Position numbers and translations under genes: made by a program | In this document: piece after piece, positions 57,501-64,000 of the stretch | Position numbering within the stretch: position 1 is the first letter of the stretch | Layout: every line of letters starts with the position of its first letter | The notes under the pieces: generated by a model | The model's input: only the letters and a program-made list of their open reading frames with translations | What the model was told of the DNA's origin: nothing | Databases searched by the model: none | From: Endozoicomonas montiporae CL-33 | Lineage (GTDB): Bacteria; Pseudomonadota; Gammaproteobacteria; Pseudomonadales; Endozoicomonadaceae | NCBI RefSeq assembly: GCF_001583435.1 | Contig: NZ_CP013251.1 | Span: 794,001 to 858,000, forward strand | Direction: 5' to 3' | Length of the DNA stretch: 64,000 nucleotides

Positions 57501-57788
57501 TTTGTAGGTAATCGAATACCCATTGCGACCCGAATCAATCTCGTTAAGTTCAAGCGTGGAAGACAATTCATAAGTGCCCCCTGCAAGAATAACGTTTACG
57601 TTATCCGTCAAGGGGGCCAAAGATCGAATATGGTCTCTGGCTTTGTGAAGACTTTTCCAGGGAGCGGATGAAGAAGCGTCTCCTTTAATGTCATTGCCTG
57701 TGGGCGATAGATGAATATCTATCGATGCAAAAGCTGTTGAAGCTCCCAGCAGTGCCATAGTCAGAGGTATGGTTTTATTGATACGCAT
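54561..57788 (-). CDS. Secreted right-handed beta-helix enzyme with fucolectin-like modules (GH141-like)
   Basis: 1075 residues from ATG 57788 with a signal peptide (KTIPLTMALLGASTAFA). The N-terminal part (HLSPTGNDIKGDASSSAPWK, SLHKARDHIR) and the DGGGVYNLSSN/IDNNLIQNTG repeats form a right-handed beta-helix of the GH141/GH120 kind. Three F5/8C-type domains are seen, at about 250-400 (inserted in the N-terminal part), 775-920 and 930-1075. The first and third carry NRTDCCSxRL, the double-cysteine motif of fucose-binding eel-type fucolectins (CBM47). Predicted to cut fucose-containing glycans outside the cell. GH141 includes an alpha-L-fucosidase and a xylanase; activity is inferred. Confidence 0.78.
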   Translation of the reverse strand: MRINKTIPLTMALLGASTAFASIDIHLSPTGNDIKGDASSSAPWKSLHKARDHIRSLAPLTDNVNVILAGGTYELSSTLELNEIDSGRNGYSITYKSAPGETAIISGGTVISGWSDPDGNGIWEAPVPEGIVSRQLYVDGQRATRARSVDGSGWYRNATGYSTPADVSSWKNPSDIELVFGYRWKMYRGGVSSVSGNQATLNEPFFTASAMGPFGLVDQNARVAWVENNLALLDTEGEWYLDSSAAGSSGNIATSGTATQSSTWSHGIASHAINGNTSGIWEHNQVTHTDLESQPYWTLDLGDVNPIESIKIWNRTDCCSDRLKNFHVFVSDDPFTGSSISDSQTQPGVTEKVFEGEAGVSEEFDINRAGRYVRIQLPDTAINGDNVLSLAEVEVFTGASSPSNVLYYKPRPGETLTGSNAVEVTIPRLEYLIEGNGVSHVNFEGLQFSYATWLYPNGENGYLSVQSGVHMKDTDYITIEDAFEGIEQIPGNVRFNFSDNITFRNNTFKHLGATALELGRGAQNNTVFNNIFEDISGSAVWVGHAQDSHVPDDSYKTKDNLIDNNLIQNTGREYDDTSGISSVWASRTVVINNDVINMPYSAISVGWGWGRYDVDQFAFIDDNTGKGYNSATQQRDTLVINNLIDKPMQVRHDGGGVYNLSSNINSRITGNVITGAYDLNGAVYLDDGSRGFQVNDNVSYNNTGPRLNEHIKGAQFHTLHNNDWSGGNANYDPAFESVVENAGRLSSPKERTISSIVKGLPPALPLPEGSIPPEFGLVVGKEATASDNSNTARHAIDGQSGSYWTPGSGANRAWWQIDFGDSKQISQVNLAFASIDSDQSIEYHKQGITFELLTSNDGNNWTTQSFYTPRGYGESYIPKTTINTNKQAINHLYLSDSPLARYLRINIVDTDGQDFGIARVKIQATPENHALDGTATQSSTWNGNDASRAINGNTGGSYGLGEITHTDMESQPYWTLDLGSIKDIGVVKIWNRTDCCSNRLSDFHVFISDEPFSGTTVEDSQSQDGVLDTYISGAVGRNTEVAINRTGRYVRIQLSNTSADEESVLSLAEVQVFGS

Positions 57789-57892
57789 TATTTGCTTTTT
57801 TCTTTTTGAGGTTGGTGGTTGCACAGTGCGGCTTTTGAAGATGCAAGAGTGTGAACTTCTAAAGCCGCCTATTTATAAGGTGGGATTTGTTT

Positions 57893-58849
57893 TTAACCGA
57901 GCGGTTTGATTATTTTCTGTATTGCCTCGTCATTAATGTTTTCATCCGTTACCAGGACAGCAGGAACATCGATTACTTTTTCCACCTCGTTTCCATTCAA
58001 GGCGTCGTGCAATACTTTCATGCCCATGTAACCGATCTGGAAAGCATCCTGAACAATAACCCCCTGCATAACACCGGTTTCCACAAAATTCACAATGGCA
58101 TCACTGGCATCAAATCCGACAACTTTGATCTTGCCAGCCAGCCCCTGACTCTGAATAGCGGTAGCCACCCCCATCGATGACCCTTCGTTGGTGCCGTAAA
58201 CAGCCGATAAATCAGGGTTGGCACGAACAACATCCATGGTTTGGTTCATGGCTCGCTGGGGGTCTCCATCGGAATACAGAGGGCTGAGAACTTCAATATC
58301 CGGATATTGTTGCTTAATTTGTTCAACAAACCCGTCAATTCGATTAATAGCTGACGATGTACCCGCATTGTGGGCAACAATAGCTACTTTACCTTTACCA
58401 TCAAGAATCTGAGCCAAGGCATCAGCAGCCATGGCACCAGCGGCTTTATTGTTAGTGGCAACAAAAGACACCGGAATATCGGAGTTTACACCGGCATCAA
58501 ACGTCACAATCGGAATATTCTGAGAATGCGCACGTTCAACAGAAGGTATCAGTGCATTAGCGTCCAGTGCTGCAATCAGCAAACCATTTGGCCTTCTGGC
58601 CAGTGTGTTTTCGATGAGTTGTATTTGCTGGTCTATTTGTGTTTCATCAGAAGGACCAACAAAACTGGTTTTGACATTTAATTCTTTGGCTGCCGAGTCT
58701 GACCCCATTTTAACGGTTTGCCAGAATTCATGCATAAAGCCCTTACTAACAACAGGTAAATAAACGTCTTGCTTGGCATAAGAATGGCCGGGTGTTGCCA
58801 TCAAGCCTGCAGCAATAAACAGAGATGCAGTCAGAGCACGAAGTTTCAT
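57893..58849 (-). CDS. Periplasmic sugar-binding protein of an ABC importer (RbsB type)
   Basis: 318 residues with a signal peptide (MKLRALTASLFIAAGLMATP). Type I periplasmic binding fold as in RbsB: VVSKGFMHEFWQTVKMGSD, DETQIDQQIQLIENTL, VTFDAGVNSDIPVSFVATNN. It hands sugar to the permease encoded upstream. Probable ligand L-fucose, D-arabinose or an oligosaccharide, from context. 85 bp after the permease gene; 68-104 bp before the beta-helix gene, with a stem in between. Confidence 0.92.
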   Translation of the reverse strand: MKLRALTASLFIAAGLMATPGHSYAKQDVYLPVVSKGFMHEFWQTVKMGSDSAAKELNVKTSFVGPSDETQIDQQIQLIENTLARRPNGLLIAALDANALIPSVERAHSQNIPIVTFDAGVNSDIPVSFVATNNKAAGAMAADALAQILDGKGKVAIVAHNAGTSSAINRIDGFVEQIKQQYPDIEVLSPLYSDGDPQRAMNQTMDVVRANPDLSAVYGTNEGSSMGVATAIQSQGLAGKIKVVGFDASDAIVNFVETGVMQGVIVQDAFQIGYMGMKVLHDALNGNEVEKVIDVPAVLVTDENINDEAIQKIIKPLG

Positions 58850-58934
58850 GATTTCCCCTCACTTCAGTTGCAAGTATCCTGTTCAGTGAACACACTTCAG
58901 GAATAGTCTCTTTCGAATTGATTTTTTCTGTGTT

Positions 58935-59927
58935 TTATACGGAACGTTTACGAAGGTTGTCCAGATAGACCGCAGCCACCACAACGGCACCCGTTGCAAC
59001 CATTTGCCAAAACTGGGAAACACCCATCAGGTTTAAGCCATTTTTAAGAACGCTCATGATAAAAGCGCCAATGACAGTTCCGCCGATGGTGCCAATACCG
59101 CCAGCCAAACTGGTGCCACCTATAACCACCGCTGCAATGGCCTCCAGTTCATAACTAACACCTGCTGAGGGTTGGCCGGAATTAAGCCGTGCTGCGAGAA
59201 TGAGGCCTGCAATACCGGTCAGCAAGCCACAGAAGGTATAAACCATTAATTTCACACGCTGGACATTGATACCAGACAGTCTGGCTGCTTCTTCGTTACT
59301 GCCTACTGCATAGATATAACGACCAAAAACGGTACGACGGAGAATGTATGCAGCAATGAATGCAACAACAGCCAGATAAATCACAGGGTAAGGAATTACG
59401 TCAAACAGCTTACCGTGTGCCAACATGCGAAATACTGGATAATCCAAAAAGTAAATGGCGCGACCATCCGTAAGCACCATATTCAACCCCCGAACCGACA
59501 TCATCAAACCCAAAGTGGCAATAAAGGGTGGAATGCCAGCTTTTGTCACCAGCGCCCCGCTGACCATACCGCAAGCCGTAGCAGCGGCAATACCTATCAT
59601 GATGCTGATTGCCAGAGGAATGCCGGAAGTGGCAGCAATACCGGCACACACACCGGAAAACGCCATCACAGAGCCTAAGGAGAGATCGATGCCTGCTGTG
59701 ATAATGACATAAGTGACCCCGATGGCCATGATGCCGATAACTGCAGTTTGCAGGGCAATGGTCATCAGGTTATCGACTGACAGAAAATAAGGGCTGCCAA
59801 TACTGAAAAATGCACAGAGCAATATGAGGCTCAGCAATGGTGCCAGCTTCATTATTAGTTCGCGGTTAAGGGTGAACGCTCTTTCCTGTTTATGTTCTGC
59901 TTCAGTTCCTGTGTACATAGTCATCAA
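58935..59927 (-). CDS. ABC sugar permease (RbsC type)
   Basis: 330 residues, 8-10 membrane segments, with the RbsC-family signature GIDLSLGSVMAFSGVCAGIAA and the loop EAARLSGINVQRVKLMVY that contacts the ATPase. Probably a homodimer in the membrane. It overlaps the ATPase gene by 4 bp. Confidence 0.93.
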   Translation of the reverse strand: MMTMYTGTEAEHKQERAFTLNRELIMKLAPLLSLILLCAFFSIGSPYFLSVDNLMTIALQTAVIGIMAIGVTYVIITAGIDLSLGSVMAFSGVCAGIAATSGIPLAISIMIGIAAATACGMVSGALVTKAGIPPFIATLGLMMSVRGLNMVLTDGRAIYFLDYPVFRMLAHGKLFDVIPYPVIYLAVVAFIAAYILRRTVFGRYIYAVGSNEEAARLSGINVQRVKLMVYTFCGLLTGIAGLILAARLNSGQPSAGVSYELEAIAAVVIGGTSLAGGIGTIGGTVIGAFIMSVLKNGLNLMGVSQFWQMVATGAVVVAAVYLDNLRKRSV

Positions 59928-61417
59928 CTCTCTAAAGCCGCGTATTTCATAATGGATTTTTGATTCGCCTGCTCTCGTGTCAGCTCTGCAGTAATTCGAC
60001 CATGACGCATGACCACAATTCTGTCGGAGAGTGCGAGTACTTCCGGAAGCTCCGATGAAATCATGATGATGGATTTACCTTGCTTCACCAGTTCATACAT
60101 CAACTCATAAATTTCATACTTTGCTCCCACATCGATACCCCTGGTTGGCTCGTCGAAGATAAGAACATCGGTGTCTTTGCAGAGCCACTTGGCAATGATG
60201 ATTTTTTGCTGGTTGCCACCACTGAGATTGCCAGCCAGCTGTTGGAGGTCGGGGGTTTTGATTCTGAGGCGTTTGCTAAGTTTGCTGGCTACTTCAGAGC
60301 TTTTCTTTTCATCAATGATGCCTGCCGGATTGCAATAACCCGAGTAATTACTGAGCAACGTATTGATTTCAACAGACAACCCGAGAGCCAGCCCTTCATG
60401 CTTTCTGTCTTCGGTCAAATACCCAATACCGGCCTCTATAGCATCAGGAATGGAGTGTTTAGACAGCCGTTTTCCATTTATAATAATTTGTCCACTGCTG
60501 ACAGGATCTGCCCCGAAAATAGCTCTGGCAACCTCTGTTCTGCCAGCGCCCATCAGGCCGGAAAATCCGAGGATTTCACCGCGGTGCAGATTAAAACTGA
60601 CATCGCTCAGTACATCTTTACGACAAAGGTCTTTTACTGTCAGTACGACTTCATCACAAACCGCGGACTGGTGAGGTGGGAAGATATCGTCAAGGTCTCT
60701 GCCTACCATCATGCTGATCAGCTCATCCAATGAGGTATCCTGATAGTTAACAGTGCCCACATAGCAACCATCTCGCATGACTGTGGCCCGGTCTGCAATG
60801 GCTGCCAATTCTTCCAGTCGGTGAGAGATATAAACAATACCTACGCCACGATTTTTGAGCATTTTCGTAACCTTGAAAAGGCTTTCTATTTCACTCTCCG
60901 TCAGTGCTGCGGTTGGCTCATCCATAATGAGTATTCTGGAGTTGCACGATAATGCTTTTGCAATCTCTACCATTTGCTGCTGGGCAACGGTCAGGGTGTT
61001 TACAAGCGTTTCAGGGGCAATATCCAGATTCAGGTTTTGGAGAATTTCACTGGCAGCACAATTTTGGCTGTGCTCATCCAGTCGCCAACCTTTACGATGC
61101 TCCCGACCAATGAATATATTTTGAGCAACCGTAAGGTCGGAGCAAAGGTTAAACTCTTGATGAATAATACTGATGCCAAGGTGTTGCGCTGTAAGTGGAT
61201 CGGTGACGTTAACAGCCTGACCATCCAAAAATATTTCACCATCGTCTTTTTGGTGAACGCCGGAAAGGACTTTCATCAGGGTGGATTTTCCGGCACCGTT
61301 TTCACCAAGAAGGGCGTGAACTTCGCCTTTTCGGATGTCGAAATCTACCTGGTCCAGAGCAATAACGCCGGGAAAACGCTTGGAGATATTTTTCATTATC
61401 AATAGGGCGTCAGACAT
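59924..61417 (-). CDS. ABC sugar importer ATPase, two-domain (RbsA/MglA type)
   Basis: 497 residues with two ATPase halves. First half: Walker A GENGAGKST, Walker B ILIMDEPTAALTE. Second half: a degenerate Walker A (GLMGAGRTE), signature LSGGNQQK and Walker B LIFDEPTRGIDVG. This is the normal asymmetry of RbsA-type proteins. First gene of the ATPase-permease-binding protein set; AAGGGG precedes the ATG. An operator-like palindrome lies 90 bp upstream. Confidence 0.94.
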   Translation of the reverse strand: MSDALLIMKNISKRFPGVIALDQVDFDIRKGEVHALLGENGAGKSTLMKVLSGVHQKDDGEIFLDGQAVNVTDPLTAQHLGISIIHQEFNLCSDLTVAQNIFIGREHRKGWRLDEHSQNCAASEILQNLNLDIAPETLVNTLTVAQQQMVEIAKALSCNSRILIMDEPTAALTESEIESLFKVTKMLKNRGVGIVYISHRLEELAAIADRATVMRDGCYVGTVNYQDTSLDELISMMVGRDLDDIFPPHQSAVCDEVVLTVKDLCRKDVLSDVSFNLHRGEILGFSGLMGAGRTEVARAIFGADPVSSGQIIINGKRLSKHSIPDAIEAGIGYLTEDRKHEGLALGLSVEINTLLSNYSGYCNPAGIIDEKKSSEVASKLSKRLRIKTPDLQQLAGNLSGGNQQKIIIAKWLCKDTDVLIFDEPTRGIDVGAKYEIYELMYELVKQGKSIIMISSELPEVLALSDRIVVMRHGRITAELTREQANQKSIMKYAALES

Positions 61418-61506
61418 AGGGTTGACCCCTTAATTTACGAAATAATAAAAAAGATAATAGTCGTTTATATGTGATTTTTTTTAAAAGCATTTATTGCACG
61501 CATTTA

Positions 61507-61524
61507 TGCTAATTCGTGATAGCA
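61507..61524 (-). promoter_or_regulatory. Diverged LacI-type operator upstream of the ABC genes
   Basis: TGCTAATTCGTGATAGCA: arms TGCTA/TAGCA with the same spacing and central CG as the sites at 44200 and 54068 (shared core GCTAATxCG...TAGC). Confidence 0.55.
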
Positions 61525-61583
61525 AAAAGGCTATATTTGTGCCCGTTAATCATCAATACTTATTTCGGTCAATCAATCATTCA

Positions 61584-61597
61584 TTGACACAAATCAC
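61584..61597 (-). promoter_or_regulatory. FNR-like box upstream of the ABC genes
   Basis: TTGAC-ACAA-ATCAC, two mismatches to TTGAT-N4-ATCAA. 75 bp from the centre of the operator-like site, almost the spacing seen at the kinase operon. Confidence 0.4.
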
Positions 61598-61654
61598 CGT
61601 TTTTAACCAGAAAGTGACACCTGCATAGACTGCTTACTGAACACTACAGAATTT

Positions 61655-61680
61655 TAAAACACCGGGTCAAAAGACCCGGT
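61655..61680 (-). terminator. Rho-independent terminator after fucA
   Basis: ACCGGGTC-AAAA-GACCCGGT (61661-61680); on the minus strand it is followed by GTTTTAAAATT. It begins 13 bp past the fucA stop. Confidence 0.85.
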
Positions 61681-61692
61681 TTCATGAATGAT

Positions 61693-62343
61693 TCAGCTCT
61701 TTTCTCTTAATCCATAATGTTTAAATTTGCCCAGTACCACGGCAATTTCATCGTCGGAAAGCGTCGGGATTTCCAGTCCTGTTTGCAGTAAGTTAGTGTA
61801 AAGCTTGGACAGGGTTTCAACTTCTTCTGCCAACCAGACTGCTTTGGCCAGCGTTTCTCCGGCAGCGGTCATGCCGTGATGCTGCATCAAGATGGCATTT
61901 CTTTCAGCAAAGCCCGTGGCAACATGGTCTGACAGTTCTGGAGTACCGTAGGTGGCGTAGGGAATACAGGGAATATCTTTACCGCCTGCGGCAGCAATCA
62001 TGTAGTGAATGGCTGGAATAGCCTTATTCAAAATTGATAGCGTGGTGCTGAATTGTGCATGATTGTGAACAACGGCATTGAGATCCGGACGCGTTTGATA
62101 AATGATCTGATGGAAGCGCCATTCACTGGAAGGCACTTTGTTATTGTCATAAGTGCCATCATTACTGACAAAGACAATATCATTTTCTTCCATTTGATCG
62201 TAAGCAATGCCGGAAGGTGTAATTAACATTCCATTATCAAAGCGGCAACTGATATTACCGGCTGTTCCCTGATTCAGGCCTGATTGATTCATGCCCTTGC
62301 AGGCTTCAATTATCTTTCCGGACAGGTCGTATCTGATACTCAT
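61693..62343 (-). CDS. fucA: L-fuculose-1-phosphate aldolase
   Basis: 216 residues from ATG 62343 (MSIRYDLSGK), preceded by AGGAA; this matches E. coli FucA (215) in length and closely in sequence: LNQGTAGNISCR, MLITPSGI, KVPSSEWRFH with the catalytic Glu, the zinc ligands in VVHNHAQ, IPAIHYMIAAAGG and LMQHHGM. Class II zinc aldolase that splits L-fuculose-1-phosphate to dihydroxyacetone phosphate and L-lactaldehyde; it also takes D-ribulose-1-phosphate. Divergent from the DeoR regulator. Confidence 0.95.
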   Translation of the reverse strand: MSIRYDLSGKIIEACKGMNQSGLNQGTAGNISCRFDNGMLITPSGIAYDQMEENDIVFVSNDGTYDNNKVPSSEWRFHQIIYQTRPDLNAVVHNHAQFSTTLSILNKAIPAIHYMIAAAGGKDIPCIPYATYGTPELSDHVATGFAERNAILMQHHGMTAAGETLAKAVWLAEEVETLSKLYTNLLQTGLEIPTLSDDEIAVVLGKFKHYGLREKS

Positions 62344-62412
62344 GGGTAGTGGTTCCTTGCTGAAATAATGCTCGGTTCGCGCCAATGGTAATTGTGAGTG
62401 TTTTACACTTCG

Positions 62413-62431
62413 GGATGACCGAATGTGACCG
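62413..62431. promoter_or_regulatory. Direct-repeat operator, fucA side
   Basis: GGATGACCGAATGTGACCG, 17 of 19 bases identical to the copy at 62564-62582. Each unit has GACCG twice, 11 bp apart. Likely site for the DeoR regulator. Confidence 0.6.
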
Positions 62432-62549
62432 ATATTTTTTAAATATACGATATTGCTTTTGTTTTATTCAATAGAAATTTTACTTGAGCAGTAAGTTTTA
62501 GACTGTATTTTAGGTGATTTTTCTTTCTGTTAGGCTGTTTGCATCACTA

Positions 62550-62563
62550 TTGATGTAAATCAA
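62550..62563. promoter_or_regulatory. FNR-type box (perfect consensus)
   Basis: TTGAT-GTAA-ATCAA fits the FNR consensus at every defined base. It lies 50 bp before the regulator's GTG and 206 bp before the fucA ATG, and directly abuts the second direct-repeat operator. Confidence 0.6.
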
Positions 62564-62582
62564 GGATGACCGATTGCGACCG
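62564..62582. promoter_or_regulatory. Direct-repeat operator, regulator side
   Basis: GGATGACCGATTGCGACCG, immediately after the FNR-type box and 31 bp before the regulator's GTG start. Confidence 0.6.
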
Positions 62583-62613
62583 TTTTATTGTAGTTTGCAT
62601 TGAGAGGTTCAAA

Positions 62614-63315
62614 GTGAATAAAGAGTTAAACAATCGCCTTAGGGGTATTGTGAACCGGGTTGATCATTCCGGCTCTGTCAGCGTGAAAGATTTGGCTGTG
62701 CAGTTCGATGTTTCGGTTGAAACCATGCGCAGAGATCTGAGAGTGCTGGAAGAAAAAGGCCTGCTCCGTCGTCAACATGGAAGTGCACTGTCGCTGGTAG
62801 GCGACGAGGTGGGATTGGCATTTGGGCAAAGGGCTGATGAGCAAGCGTCAGAAAAAAATGCTATAGCACAAAAAGCAACAAGCCTGGTTCGGGCTGGTGA
62901 CGCCATCATGCTGGATGCCAGTTCAAGTAGTTGGTATTTGGCAAAAGTGCTGCCTGATATGAAGTTAACCGTGATCACCAATTCAATGCGAGTAGCCTTC
63001 GAATTGGTGTCACGACGAAAAATCAAAACACTAACCATTGGTGGGGAATACTCGGAAAAGTACGGTGCTTTTCTCGGGCCGCTTGCAACATCACAGGTTG
63101 GTAACTTTTGTGCGGATATTCTGTTTTTTTCCTGCACCGGCTTTCAGGAGGAGTCAGGCGTCTGGGAAAGCAACGAAGCTAACGCTGCGATCAAACAGTC
63201 AATGTTGAGAAGTGCAGAACGCAGCGTGCTGTTATGCGATTCGTCAAAGGTTGGGAAATCAGGCCTGATCCGCCTTTGCAAGACCGATGATCTAAGCCGG
63301 GTTATTAGTGAATAA
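62614..63315 (+). CDS. fucR: DeoR-family regulator (FucR-like)
   Basis: About 233 residues from the GTG at 62614, chosen because GAGAGG lies 6-8 nt upstream and the longer ATG at 62566 would put coding sequence over the operator. DeoR helix-turn-helix (VSVKDLAVQFDVSVETMRRDL) with LEEKGLLRRQHGSA, then the sugar-phosphate sensor domain (DAIMLDASSSSWYLAK, LTIGGEYSEKYGAFLG). As in E. coli fuc it sits with fucA/fucK; fuculose-1-phosphate is the inducer there. It may bind the 19-bp repeats. Confidence 0.88.
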   Translation: MNKELNNRLRGIVNRVDHSGSVSVKDLAVQFDVSVETMRRDLRVLEEKGLLRRQHGSALSLVGDEVGLAFGQRADEQASEKNAIAQKATSLVRAGDAIMLDASSSSWYLAKVLPDMKLTVITNSMRVAFELVSRRKIKTLTIGGEYSEKYGAFLGPLATSQVGNFCADILFFSCTGFQEESGVWESNEANAAIKQSMLRSAERSVLLCDSSKVGKSGLIRLCKTDDLSRVISE

Positions 63316-63363
63316 AACGCACCTTTCTTTTTATACGACACTAGATATGTGTTAGGAGTTACT

Positions 63364-64000
63364 ATGGCGCAAGACCTTGTTATTGTACTGGACTGCGGAG
63401 CCACTAATGTCAGGGCAATTGCTGTAGACGCTGAGGGCTGTGTAGTCGCCAAGTCTTCCAGGTCGAATGAGACTGAGCCAGCTCCAGATAACCCTTCATG
63501 GCATGTTTGGCCGCTGGAACGTATTTTTGAAAAATTCAGCCTTTGCTGTCGTGAAGTATTGAATGAGGTCAGCCCTGAGCAAGTAAAAGGCATCACTGTC
63601 ACAACATTTGGTGTAGACGGAGGACTGGTTAACAATGTTGGCGAGTTGGTTTATCCCGTCATTAGCTGGAAGTGCCCTCGCACAGACGCATCTATGCAAC
63701 GGCTTAAGGAATATTTTAATCCTGACGAGGTCGCATTGGAATCCGGCGTTGGGCATTTCGCTTTTAATACACTGAACAAGCTTATTTGGTTCAGGGAAAA
63801 TCGACCTGAGTTGCTGACAGATGCCCACGGATGGATGTTCATAAGCTCACTGTTTACTCACAAACTGACCGGACGAATGACCAATGATGCCACAATGGTT
63901 GGGACGGCTCAGCTTACTGATCTGAAGTCGCAGGCGTTCAATGGAAACATTCTTTCTGTACTTGGTCTTGACGCTCACTTTTTTCCTGAAGTCGTTCAAG
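63364..64000 (+). CDS. fucK: L-fuculokinase, N-terminal part (runs off the window)
   Basis: 212 residues visible from ATG 63364 with AGGAG 6 nt upstream. Very close to E. coli FucK: VIVLDCGATNVRAIAVDAEG, ITVTTFGVDGGLV, ISWKCPRTDASM, FNTLNKLIWFRENRPELL, WMFISSLFTHKLTGRMTND. FGGY kinase that makes L-fuculose-1-phosphate for FucA; FucK also phosphorylates D-ribulose at carbon 1. Co-directional with the DeoR gene, 48 bp apart. Confidence 0.95.
   Translation, partial: MAQDLVIVLDCGATNVRAIAVDAEGCVVAKSSRSNETEPAPDNPSWHVWPLERIFEKFSLCCREVLNEVSPEQVKGITVTTFGVDGGLVNNVGELVYPVISWKCPRTDASMQRLKEYFNPDEVALESGVGHFAFNTLNKLIWFRENRPELLTDAHGWMFISSLFTHKLTGRMTNDATMVGTAQLTDLKSQAFNGNILSVLGLDAHFFPEVVQ

Noticed and set aside
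1..64000. CRISPR arrays, rRNA and tRNA genes
   Set aside because: No regularly spaced repeat array and no rRNA or tRNA sequence was recognised by reading; a tRNA scan was not possible.

Overview
This is a 64 kb stretch of a gammaproteobacterial chromosome. The gene content (NorV-type flavorubredoxin remnant, FucA/FucK very close to the enterobacterial enzymes, bat operon, many insertion sequences, eukaryote-like repeat and Ig-like proteins, host-glycan catabolism) suggests a marine host-associated member of the Oceanospirillales, possibly Endozoicomonas-like. The genus is an inference and is not proven by the sequence.

Layout. 1-3.8 kb: a partial AraC regulator, an MFS transporter and a surface lipoprotein built of RCC1-like repeats. 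3.9-4.7 kb: an IS1. 4.7-12.8 kb: a minus-strand moxR-DUF58-DUF4381-batA-batB/C-batD-batE operon; the IS1 sits in the last codons of batE. 13.2-17.1 kb: a selenium-trait cluster (C_GCAxxG_C_C protein; yedF, class V aminotransferase, DUF3343, selD). 17.2-23.6 kb: a methyltransferase/DUF1971 pair split by an ISKra4 element, a decayed norV, and an IS1380 carrying a second ISKra4 copy. 23.6-30.1 kb: three integron-type attC sites and three cassettes (CatB-type acetyltransferase; a nuclease-like multi-gene cassette broken by an IS21; a GNAT/DUF1778 toxin-antitoxin pair), with no integrase in view. 30.2-33 kb: a TetR gene pair and a decayed IS110. 33.1-35.1 kb: a sequon-rich Ig-like secreted protein between direct repeats and an AraC remnant. 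35.1-39.8 kb: a three-level nest, IS3 inside IS21 inside IS1. 40-64 kb: a sugar locus interrupted by an ISNCY-like element and an ISL3.

The sugar locus is the most coherent system. One minus-strand operon encodes an FGGY pentulose kinase, a fucose/arabinose isomerase-family enzyme, transaldolase and transketolase. A second encodes a GH172 (DUF2961) hydrolase, a GPH sugar:cation symporter and a porin. A third encodes a sugar ABC transporter and a secreted beta-helix enzyme with fucolectin-like modules. Beside them are fucA, a DeoR regulator and fucK. Together these fit uptake and breakdown of L-fucose and its 5-carbon stereochemical analogue D-arabinose. Fucose would go through fuculose-1-phosphate, and D-arabinose through D-ribulose-5-phosphate into the pentose phosphate pathway. 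A 20-bp palindrome with a central CG is repeated exactly in front of two of the operons, with diverged copies elsewhere, so the parts probably share a LacI-type regulator not seen here. A 19-bp direct repeat flanks the fucA/regulator promoters, and FNR-like boxes accompany most of these promoters.

Mobile DNA makes up roughly a quarter to a third of the window. Several reading frames break at A-runs, so either slippage, real decay or sequencing indels must be considered there.
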